From contig WRHH01000006.1 of assembly GCA_009783355.1 (NCBI GenBank), positions 1 to 64,000 of the forward strand: DNA of 64,000 nucleotides, written 5' to 3'. This stretch comes from Synergistaceae bacterium (lineage in GTDB: Bacteria; Synergistota; Synergistia; Synergistales; Aminobacteriaceae). Shown here piece after piece: positions 44,255-51,707 of the stretch (position 1 is the first letter of the stretch; each line of letters starts with the position of its first letter). The notes under the pieces were generated by a model, which saw only the letters and a list, made by a program, of their open reading frames with translations, searched no databases and was not told the origin of the DNA. The position numbers and the translations under genes are program-made.

Positions 44255-44420
44255 TTATATATATATTCAGAGGCAAGATATGAGACCTTGGAGAGTACAT
44301 TCTTGCCTCTGAACTTTGTCCGGAGCTTTCGACAGATCTTCTCCATCTAATCACCCGTACTTTCTCAGGACAAGCTCTCCGTCTTGCAGTGATTCCTGTT
44401 TCACACGGAGTCCACTCAAT
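44255..44420 (-). ncRNA. Candidate structured RNA or leader upstream of ribE
   Basis: A TATAAT box (44425-44430, minus strand) would start a transcript near 44418. From there the RNA has: ACTCCGT/ACGGAG enclosing GTGA/TCAC; an alternative long-range AATCAC/GTGATT; TTGTCC/GGACAA; and a 13-pair perfect hairpin TTCAGAGGCAAGA / TCTTGCCTCTGAA. GGAGAG near the 5' side can also pair with CTCTCC in the last loop. The mutually exclusive helices are riboswitch-like. It does not match the FMN (RFN) consensus. It could be an independent small RNA. This accounts for most of the 436-base gap 44175-44610. Confidence 0.45.
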
Positions 44421-44610
44421 ATCAATTATACAGTATATAGAGTCTTTGTTTTTATTTTTCCATTTTCAATTTCTTTTAAAAGGGTGGAGTTTCCATTTTC
44501 TATTTACTCTTGCGATGCAATACAATAAAGGATATAATCAAAAAATAATAATATCAAGAGTTGGCGTATTATTAAATAATATATAAAAGTTATAGCGAGG
44601 TGCGTCTGCA

Positions 44611-45597
44611 TTGGAACTGCCTGTAAGGCTTGAACATATTTTAGACGCGGCAAGAAGAATAAAACAATATATAAAGCATACTCCGCTGGTCAGGAGTGAG
44701 AATCTGGATAATATCCTGGCGTGTAACGCGTATTTTAAGCCGGAATGCTTGCAAGTAACAGGATCGTTCAAGGCCAGAGGGGCTGTAAATAAATTGTTAA
44801 GCTTAACCGACCGGGAAAAAGCTGGAGGTGTTATTACAGCTTCTTCCGGCAATCATGCACAGGGAGTTGCTTACGCCGGAAAGATTTTAGGCGTCAAGAC
44901 TACTGTAGTATTGCCTATTGATGTCTCGGAGACAAAGCTTAACGGCTGCCGCGCAATGGGCGCGGAAATTATCATGCATGGCAATACCTCAGCGGAAAGG
45001 CGCGCTAAAGCGGAAGAAATCAAAAACTCGTCAGGATCTGTTTCCATCCATTCATACGACGACCCTGTAATTATTGCAGGGCAAGGTACAGCAGGGCTTG
45101 AGATCCTTTATAACCTTGCCAACGTCGACTGTATAGTCGTTCCCGTTGGCGGCGGCGGCCTTATATCAGGAGTCGCAGCAGCCGTGAAAGAGAGTAAGCC
45201 CAAAACCAGAATAATAGGAGTCGAGCCATCGGTCGTTCCGAGGTACACTAAAAGCCTCGAAGAAGGGCGCCCCGTCGCCGTCGATACGCGTGACACATGC
45301 GCCGACGCGCTCAAGGCGGCAAAAGCCGGTATCAATAATTTCGAATTAATTAATAAATACGTTGACGAAATAGTGACGGTTGACGACGAATTCATAATAG
45401 AGGCGTTTGCGTTGGTGGTTACAAGCGCGAAACTCCTGGCCGAGCCCTCGTCTTGCGTCGGAGTCGGCGCGGCTTTGAGCGGCAAGATAAAATTCAGCCG
45501 AAACGAGCAAGTCGTATTTTTGCTCTCGGGCGGGAATATTGACAGAACGAAAATAGTTAAATACTTGACAATCCCGAAAGGAGCCAATGATGGATAG
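44611..45597 (+). CDS. PLP-dependent serine/threonine ammonia-lyase-like enzyme
   Basis: A 328-residue fold-type II PLP enzyme. The PLP lysine lies in TGSFKARGAVNKL (about 51-63), the substrate loop is ASSGNHAQGVAYAG, the phosphate-binding glycine loop is VPVGGGGLISGVAAA, and the terminal Ser-Gly-Gly-Asn is LLSGGNIDR. There is no ACT regulatory domain, so it is of the catabolic TdcB / serine racemase / threo-3-hydroxyaspartate lyase group rather than biosynthetic IlvA. A TTG start follows GAGGTG. It is the first gene of an operon with a class V PLP enzyme and a hydro-lyase, so a hydroxy-amino-acid substrate is likely. Confidence 0.87.
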   Translation: MELPVRLEHILDAARRIKQYIKHTPLVRSENLDNILACNAYFKPECLQVTGSFKARGAVNKLLSLTDREKAGGVITASSGNHAQGVAYAGKILGVKTTVVLPIDVSETKLNGCRAMGAEIIMHGNTSAERRAKAEEIKNSSGSVSIHSYDDPVIIAGQGTAGLEILYNLANVDCIVVPVGGGGLISGVAAAVKESKPKTRIIGVEPSVVPRYTKSLEEGRPVAVDTRDTCADALKAAKAGINNFELINKYVDEIVTVDDEFIIEAFALVVTSAKLLAEPSSCVGVGAALSGKIKFSRNEQVVFLLSGGNIDRTKIVKYLTIPKGANDG

Positions 45598-46876
45598 AAC
45601 TATGGACAGCAAAAATACAGGAGAGTTTTTTTCAGACGAACTGTTGCAAGAAATCAGAGCAAAGATGGACTATGTCGATTACGACCCTTACGCCGGCAAG
45701 AGGATTTATTTCGACAACGCCGGCGGTTCCTTAAGATTAAAAAAGTGCAGCGAATTTTTGGCAGCCGAGACGGCTTTCCCCGACTCTCCGAACCGACCTT
45801 CCAAAGCATCCGCGCATCTTAAAGAGATGGTCATAAAAGGGATGGACGATACAAAGCTGTTTCTTGGCGCCAAAAGCGGGAGCGTATTTTCCTCCCAGAC
45901 GGCGTCGAGAGTGCTCTATCATATGACGCAAGCCATCGTTTTCAACGTCCCCGGCAGCAATGTAGTGACCACCGATCTGGAACACCCCGCTACCTACGAC
46001 TCGGCAAAATATTACGCGGAAATTGCGGGCAAGGAGCTTCGCGTTGCAAGTGCAAACAGGATGACCGGCGCGGCTGACGCGGAAGAAATTATGCGCCATG
46101 TCGACAAGGACACCTGTATGTTGTCGTTCATATACGCGTCCAACATAACCGGCGCGTTGAACGAAGTCGAGTCCATCATACACGAAGCAAGAAAAATAAA
46201 GCCCGATATCTACATTCTGCTTGACGCGACCCAGCACATACCGCACGGGCCAATAGACGTCGAGAAGCTCCAAATCGACGCGATAGGCTTCACCCAATAT
46301 AAAATCCTCGGCAAACGAGGCCAGGGAATTGGCTACGTATCCGAAAGGTGCTCAAAGCTTCCGCATGAAAGAACTCTCGAAGGCGCCATAACCGATTGGG
46401 AGGTCGGCAGCGTCGAGCCTGCCGCTTGGGGATGCTGGTCTATAGTAATTGATTATCTTTGCTGGCTTGGCGAGAGGCTCGGCGCATCGGGCGACAGAAG
46501 GCAACAAATTATTTCCGCGATGCACGGGATTGAAATGCATGAAAGGGCGCTGTTGCACAGGATGTTGCATGGATCTGAGAGCATAAAAGGCTTGTGTGAC
46601 ATCAGTAACGTCAATGTCCACTTTGTCGGAGACGATTTGACGAAGCGGGACTGTATTTTATCAATGACGTTTGATGGAAAGCCCTCCGGCGTAGCTGTCA
46701 AACAATATATCGACAACGGCATAGTCGTGTTCGACAGAGTTGCAAAAAGCGTGTTGTCCAGAAGGCAGCTTCACGCAGTAGGGCTTGAGGAGCTCGTCAG
46801 GGTCTCGCCGATGCATTTTAATACTGCGGAGGAAATAGACAGATTTTTAGAGGTCACGGCTCTTATAGTCAAATAA
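45590..46876 (+). CDS. Class V aminotransferase-fold PLP enzyme (cysteine desulfurase/epimerase-like)
   Basis: A 428-residue fold-type I PLP enzyme. Features: IYFDNAGGSLRLKK near the N-terminus (substrate loop), LEHPATYDSAKYY, the pyridine-binding Asp in LLDATQHIPHGP, and the Schiff-base Lys in TQYKILGKRG near 238. It resembles isopenicillin-N-epimerase / selenocysteine-lyase relatives rather than SufS or IscS, since no catalytic Cys loop is obvious. The second ATG (45590) has the better distance to AAGGAG. It overlaps the end of the ammonia-lyase gene by eight bases. Reaction unknown. Confidence 0.82.
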   Translation: MDRTMDSKNTGEFFSDELLQEIRAKMDYVDYDPYAGKRIYFDNAGGSLRLKKCSEFLAAETAFPDSPNRPSKASAHLKEMVIKGMDDTKLFLGAKSGSVFSSQTASRVLYHMTQAIVFNVPGSNVVTTDLEHPATYDSAKYYAEIAGKELRVASANRMTGAADAEEIMRHVDKDTCMLSFIYASNITGALNEVESIIHEARKIKPDIYILLDATQHIPHGPIDVEKLQIDAIGFTQYKILGKRGQGIGYVSERCSKLPHERTLEGAITDWEVGSVEPAAWGCWSIVIDYLCWLGERLGASGDRRQQIISAMHGIEMHERALLHRMLHGSESIKGLCDISNVNVHFVGDDLTKRDCILSMTFDGKPSGVAVKQYIDNGIVVFDRVAKSVLSRRQLHAVGLEELVRVSPMHFNTAEEIDRFLEVTALIVK

Positions 46877-46886
46877 CGAGGTAAAT

Positions 46887-48152
46887 ATGCCAAAGACTAT
46901 TGTGGAAAAGCTGTTTTCACAGAAAGCCGGACAGGAGTTGTACGCAGGGGGCACAGCCATTGCGGCTGTTGACGCTTGCGTGTCCAATGATGCTTCAGGC
47001 CCGCTCACCATTGAATTTCTGGAGCGTATGGGCGTGGAACAAATCGCTTATCCGGAGCGGATAGCCTTTGTTATAGACCACTACGTACCATGTCCCAACG
47101 CCTCTGTGGGCAGGCTGCAGCAAAGCGTTTACGATTTTGCCGCCCGGCACGGTATAAAGGTTGCCCCGGCTGGGGAAGGAATAGCGCATCAGGTTTTTGA
47201 CGAACTTGGATATCTAAGACCGGGAGCGCTGGTGGTTGGCGGAGATTCGCATACCACTACTTACGGATATCTCAACTGCCTGGGCGTTGGCATGGGCGCT
47301 TCCGATATGGCAATGGCCATGTCGAGCGGGCGCCTTTGGTTCAAGGTTCCCGAAACTATCCGCGTAAACTTTTCCGGCGCTGTCTCGCGGGGCGTCAGCG
47401 GCAAGGATGTAGCGCTATATGTATTACGATTGCTGGGGACAAACGGCGCCAACTACCGTGCTGTGGAGTTCGGCGGCGAAGGGCTTACATCACTTTCCAT
47501 GGACGACCGGAGAGTTATTTGCAACATAATGGCTGAAAGCTGCGCTAAATGCGCCATAATGCCATTAGATCGCGCGGCGCGGGAATACTGCGATGAACGC
47601 GGACTCGACTGCACGGAGGCCGCATGGCCGGATCCCGGTTGCAATTACCTTCAGACTCTGGAAATTAACCTTTCGGAGATTTGCCACATGATCGCAGTTC
47701 CTCACAGCCCTGCTGAGTCCGTCGCGCTGGAGGAATTAGTCGGCCTGCCGGTGGATATGGCGCTAATCGGCACTTGCACCAACGGACGTATGTCCGATTT
47801 TGAAGCGGTATACGACTTGTTGCGTAACTATAACGGGCGCTTTATGGTTGAGACGCTTATTGTTCCGGGCTCGCGGGAAATCTACCTCAAAATGATAGAA
47901 AAAGGAATAGCGGCCGAACTTTTGGCGAGGGGCGCCATGATTTTGCCTCCCGCCTGCGGCCCATGTTGCGGCAGCAGCCCCGGCGTCCCGAGAGACGGGT
48001 TTACGGTTCTTTCAACCGCCAACCGGAATTTCTTGGGGCGGATGGGCAATACCAAGGCGAACATTTACCTTTCATCCCCGTTGGTAGCTGCGGCGAGCGC
48101 TCTAAAAGGGCGGATAACCGACCCAAAGGAGGTTATGCATGACGCAATATGA
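46887..48152 (+). CDS. Aconitase/isopropylmalate-isomerase-like large subunit
   Basis: A 421-residue Fe-S hydro-lyase subunit of the LeuC/homoaconitase type. DHYVPCPN replaces the usual DHxxPT. Other motifs are GDSHTTTYGYLNCLGVGMGAS, the first cluster Cys in IGTCTNGR (about 298) and the paired cysteines in ACGPCCGSSPG (about 355). The [4Fe-4S] ligands are complete. Length is that of archaeal-type LeuC. Position in a catabolic operon with PLP enzymes and a TRAP transporter argues against leucine biosynthesis. It overlaps the small-subunit gene by 14 bases. Confidence 0.87.
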   Translation: MPKTIVEKLFSQKAGQELYAGGTAIAAVDACVSNDASGPLTIEFLERMGVEQIAYPERIAFVIDHYVPCPNASVGRLQQSVYDFAARHGIKVAPAGEGIAHQVFDELGYLRPGALVVGGDSHTTTYGYLNCLGVGMGASDMAMAMSSGRLWFKVPETIRVNFSGAVSRGVSGKDVALYVLRLLGTNGANYRAVEFGGEGLTSLSMDDRRVICNIMAESCAKCAIMPLDRAAREYCDERGLDCTEAAWPDPGCNYLQTLEINLSEICHMIAVPHSPAESVALEELVGLPVDMALIGTCTNGRMSDFEAVYDLLRNYNGRFMVETLIVPGSREIYLKMIEKGIAAELLARGAMILPPACGPCCGSSPGVPRDGFTVLSTANRNFLGRMGNTKANIYLSSPLVAAASALKGRITDPKEVMHDAI

Positions 48153-48717
48153 AGGCAAGGTCTTTGTGTTCGGGGACGATGTCAATACCGACTATATCAT
48201 ATCGTCGAGGCGAAAACGGGATACGCTGGATCTCGGAGTGCTCAAACAATATATCATGGAGGACATTCGCCCCGGGTTTTTCAGCGAGTTGGACGGAGTT
48301 ACCATCATAGCGGCGGGGGAAAACTTCGGCTGCGGCTCGGCTATGGAGGTTGCAGCGCAGGTAATGTTCGCAAATAACATACCGGTCATTCTGGCAAAAT
48401 CTTTTGCGCGCAGTTATTTTCGTAACTGCGTGAACAACGGCGTGTTGCCAGTTGAGATGGATACAGGAGATATTGCAGAAGGAGACAACCTTCAAATTGC
48501 AATGGAGAAGGACGAAATTCTGGTGCGCAACCTGACCGCCGGGACTGTTATGCGGCGTCCTGGATTTGAGGGAGTGGTAATGGAGATTTTGGAATGCGGA
48601 GGCATTGTTCCTTATGTGCGGAAACGACATGAGCTAAAACTGGACGAAGCCGACCGCACGGCTGCAGTTGACAACGTTCGTTATACATATGATGGAGTGT
48701 TTTCACGGCTGCTGTAA
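48139..48717 (+). CDS. Aconitase/isopropylmalate-isomerase-like small subunit
   Basis: A 192-residue swivel-domain subunit. It begins with FVFGDDVNTDYIISSRRKR, the LeuD-type opening. The substrate-recognition loop reads GENFGCGSAMEVA (about 60-72), whereas LeuD and aconitases have GCGSSREHA/Q. The Ser-Arg that binds substrate carboxylate is therefore replaced by Ala-Met. SFARSYFRNCVNNGVLP is conserved. It pairs with the overlapping large subunit. The changed loop suggests a substrate other than isopropylmalate. Confidence 0.86.
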   Translation: MTQYEGKVFVFGDDVNTDYIISSRRKRDTLDLGVLKQYIMEDIRPGFFSELDGVTIIAAGENFGCGSAMEVAAQVMFANNIPVILAKSFARSYFRNCVNNGVLPVEMDTGDIAEGDNLQIAMEKDEILVRNLTAGTVMRRPGFEGVVMEILECGGIVPYVRKRHELKLDEADRTAAVDNVRYTYDGVFSRLL

Positions 48718-48812
48718 GGCCTCATGAATAAAGAATAATTTTATTTACAGCAAACGGCGCTGTTTTTGTATTGCTTAATCAGTGTCTTTCGCAGAAAGGT
48801 ATGGTTTTATAA

Positions 48813-50717
48813 ATGGAAAAGGTGAGCCGGACCTCATTACGTAAGTCCTACGACGGCCGGACAAATAAATTAATAGTTGCCTTATCGGTGATTTGGATGT
48901 CGTTTCATGTTGTAATAGCGGCTCAGTTCATCTTTCTGGCGCCTCAAAGGATAAGGATAATCCATTTGGGTTTTGCCATCGTGATGTTGCTGCTGCTCAC
49001 GCCCATAGCGCGCAGAGACAGCCTTAAAAAACTCAGAATTTTTGATATCATTCTGGCGGCGACAGCCGCATGTGTTTTCATTGCTGTCTATGTACGCTAC
49101 GGTGCACTCATAAAAATGGGCGGGCGTAGTCAACCTGTTGATATTTACCTTGGAGTCGCGGCTATTCTGCTGCTTTACGAGGTAGCGCGCAGAGTAATTA
49201 GCCCGGGATTGATATTTCTTTCGCTGCTGGCGATGCTCTACGTTTTCTTGGGAAACAATTTATCCGGTAGATTAGCGCATCCGGGGTTTTCCCTATCGAG
49301 AGTAGTCTCGCATCTTTTTCTTGGAGGCGAGGGCGTTTTTGGTTTTGCACTTGGCGTGTCGGCTGAGATCATAGTGATCTTCGTGTTGTTCGGCGCCATA
49401 TTGCAGGAAGTTGGAATTGCCGACTACTTCAATGACCTTGCAAACGCCTTGACGGGCAAACAGAGGGGCGGCCCGGCCAAGGTGGCGGTCGTATCCAGCA
49501 GCCTGATGGGCATGGTGAGCGGCGAGACCTCGGCTAACGTCGCAACCACTGGAGCATTTACCATTCCGCTGATGAAAAAGACCGGTTACTCTGCAAACTT
49601 TGCTGGAGCGGTGGAATGCGCAGCTTCTGCAGGAGGGCAAATCCTGCCGCCTGTCATGGGCGCAACCGCATTTATGCTGGCTGATACCATCGGCATCCCA
49701 TACATCAAACTGGCCATTGCGGCAGTTCTCCCTGCCATCCTCTACTACGTAAGCGTTTTTTCAATAGTACATTTCCGCGCGGTCAGGCTGGATTTGAAGG
49801 GTAGCGGCGACGACATGAAAACAGACTGGATAGGGCTGTTGAAACGCTCCTATCTTGTGTTGCCGCTCGCAGGAATCGTAGTCCTGCTGTGCAGTAACTA
49901 TACCCCGACCTTTTCCGCTTTTTGGGGCGGCATTGTGGTTGCTATGATAATATCCTTCTTCAGCAAGAAAACACGTATCACCCCGATGCGATTAATTAAA
50001 GTATTTACGGTAGCGGCAAAAACAGTCATGTCGCTGAGCGCTGCTACTGCAGTGGTTGGGCTTATTGTAGGCGTGTTTTCCCTAACCGGCGTCTCAATGA
50101 CCATAGCTCGAATGATATTTGCCATCTCAGGCAACATCACGTTATTGATACTGTTTTTGACCATGATTGTAACCATAATCCTTGGCATGGGGCTGCCTAC
50201 ATCAGCAGCCTACGTGCTGGCAAGCATCAGTGCGGTTCCTGCGCTCGACATGGCTGGCATTGATGTGTTACCGGCTCATCTATTCGTATTTTACTATGGT
50301 TGCATGTCAACCATCACGCCGCCCGTCGCGACAGGCGCTTATGCCGCTGCGGGACTCTCGGGAGGAAACCCGAATTCAATTGGATTTATCTCCGTTCGGC
50401 TGGCCATGGCTGGTTTTATCGTGCCCTTTGTATTTATTTACCAGCCTGACTTGCTGATCGGAGAGAATGTCAACCTGGCTCTTACAGTATTCACTTTTTT
50501 AGTGACCTTTGTGGGCGTTATATATCTCAGCGCCGCATGTGAGGGCGTATTCTTCGAAAAAGTGGGCACTGTGAAGCGACTCCTTTATTTGGCGGTCGCG
50601 CTGGGTATGGTATGGCCGGATACACTTGTCTCGGCGGTCACCATTATATTTGTAATTAGCATTTTTGTAGTGGATTTACTGCAGTACCGAAAAAAATTTA
50701 TCTTAAGGAGGACGTAA
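48813..50717 (+). CDS. TRAP transporter fused permease (DctQM, TAXI type)
   Basis: A 634-residue inner-membrane protein with about 16 helices: a four-helix DctQ-like N-terminus fused to the twelve-helix DctM. The signature MGMVSGETSANVATTGAFTIPLMKKTGY and ASAGGQILPPVMGATAFM are those of the TAXI-associated 4TM/12TM fusion family, and GMGLPTSAAYVL lies near residue 455. It uses a Na+ or H+ gradient to import a carboxylate delivered by the periplasmic receptor. The receptor gene follows after three bases. Confidence 0.93.
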   Translation: MEKVSRTSLRKSYDGRTNKLIVALSVIWMSFHVVIAAQFIFLAPQRIRIIHLGFAIVMLLLLTPIARRDSLKKLRIFDIILAATAACVFIAVYVRYGALIKMGGRSQPVDIYLGVAAILLLYEVARRVISPGLIFLSLLAMLYVFLGNNLSGRLAHPGFSLSRVVSHLFLGGEGVFGFALGVSAEIIVIFVLFGAILQEVGIADYFNDLANALTGKQRGGPAKVAVVSSSLMGMVSGETSANVATTGAFTIPLMKKTGYSANFAGAVECAASAGGQILPPVMGATAFMLADTIGIPYIKLAIAAVLPAILYYVSVFSIVHFRAVRLDLKGSGDDMKTDWIGLLKRSYLVLPLAGIVVLLCSNYTPTFSAFWGGIVVAMIISFFSKKTRITPMRLIKVFTVAAKTVMSLSAATAVVGLIVGVFSLTGVSMTIARMIFAISGNITLLILFLTMIVTIILGMGLPTSAAYVLASISAVPALDMAGIDVLPAHLFVFYYGCMSTITPPVATGAYAAAGLSGGNPNSIGFISVRLAMAGFIVPFVFIYQPDLLIGENVNLALTVFTFLVTFVGVIYLSAACEGVFFEKVGTVKRLLYLAVALGMVWPDTLVSAVTIIFVISIFVVDLLQYRKKFILRRT

Positions 50718-50720
50718 TGA

Positions 50721-51677
50721 ATGAAAAAACTGATAGTAACGATTTTGGCGCTTAGCATAGCACTAACGGCAGCAGGAGGCATTGCTGCCGCAGCGGTTAA
50801 TTTGAGCATTGGAACAGCAAGCTTGGGCGGAAACTTTTTTACGATGGGCGCAGTTATTGCTGAAACCATCACCAACAAAACCGAATACCAAGCCACTGCG
50901 CAAGCTACAGGCGGCAGCGCCGTCAACGTGGACTTGGTGCATAACGGGGAAGTGGATATGGCCATATGCCAGGCTTCCGCAGTATCGGTGGCAGTCCGCG
51001 GCTTGGAGCAGTTCGCGGGCTCTCCCATAACAGATGTCAGGACATTGGTCAACTGGAATGCGACCCCCATTCATATAATGGCGCGGCGCTCCATTGGCGC
51101 AGCTAACATCACTGAATTAGTAAGCAGCAGTATCGAATGTATAACCCCCGGCGATGGTATTGAAATAACCACCAAGATGATCTTTAAGGCCGTCGGAATG
51201 TCGTTTGATGATGCAAAAATTGAGCATTCGGGCAACCGTGTTCAGTCGGCTTCACGTTTCAAAACAAGCGGAGTTGACGCCATTTTCGATGGAACAGGGA
51301 TTGGCGCCGCGTGGATAACCGATATCATCGGAGACGGTTCAGTCTTTGAACTGCTTTCGTTGACAGACGATCAGATTGAAAAGATTATCGCAGGGGCGCC
51401 TGAAATGACGAAAATGGTCATTCCGGCAGGGACATACAAGGGGCAGGACAAAGATGTGGTTACCGTTGGCAATTGGACGTCTCTTATTTCGCATGAAAAG
51501 ATGAGCGAAGAAGTTGCCTACAATATTACCAAGAGCATCATCGAAAACAAGGAAGATCTGGTTAAGGGGCATAATTTCTTCAGGGACCTTCTGCCGCAGA
51601 ATATAATTGACGCTTGCGACGCCCCTCTTCATCCAGGTGCAGAGAAGTATTACAAGGAAATTGGGATATTAAAATAA
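50721..51677 (+). CDS. TAXI-family TRAP solute-binding protein
   Basis: A 318-residue periplasmic receptor. It has a signal peptide (residues 1-25, cleavage near AAAA). The mature start NLSIGTASLGGNFFTMGAVIA is the TAXI signature, followed by QATGGSAVNVDLVHNGEVDMAICQ and a C-terminal AEKYYKEIGILK. It should capture the substrate for the fused permease. TAXI ligands known include glutamate and other small carboxylates, and the ligand here is not predictable. AAGGAGG lies before the ATG, within the end of the permease gene. Confidence 0.93.
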   Translation: MKKLIVTILALSIALTAAGGIAAAAVNLSIGTASLGGNFFTMGAVIAETITNKTEYQATAQATGGSAVNVDLVHNGEVDMAICQASAVSVAVRGLEQFAGSPITDVRTLVNWNATPIHIMARRSIGAANITELVSSSIECITPGDGIEITTKMIFKAVGMSFDDAKIEHSGNRVQSASRFKTSGVDAIFDGTGIGAAWITDIIGDGSVFELLSLTDDQIEKIIAGAPEMTKMVIPAGTYKGQDKDVVTVGNWTSLISHEKMSEEVAYNITKSIIENKEDLVKGHNFFRDLLPQNIIDACDAPLHPGAEKYYKEIGILK

Positions 51678-51707
51678 TAGCTTCACAATATAAAAGGAGA
51701 GAATAAA

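Noticed and set aside
44175-44420. FMN (RFN) riboswitch before ribE
   Set aside because: The conserved RFN helices and loops are not present; only a vague GGAGAAGAT match.
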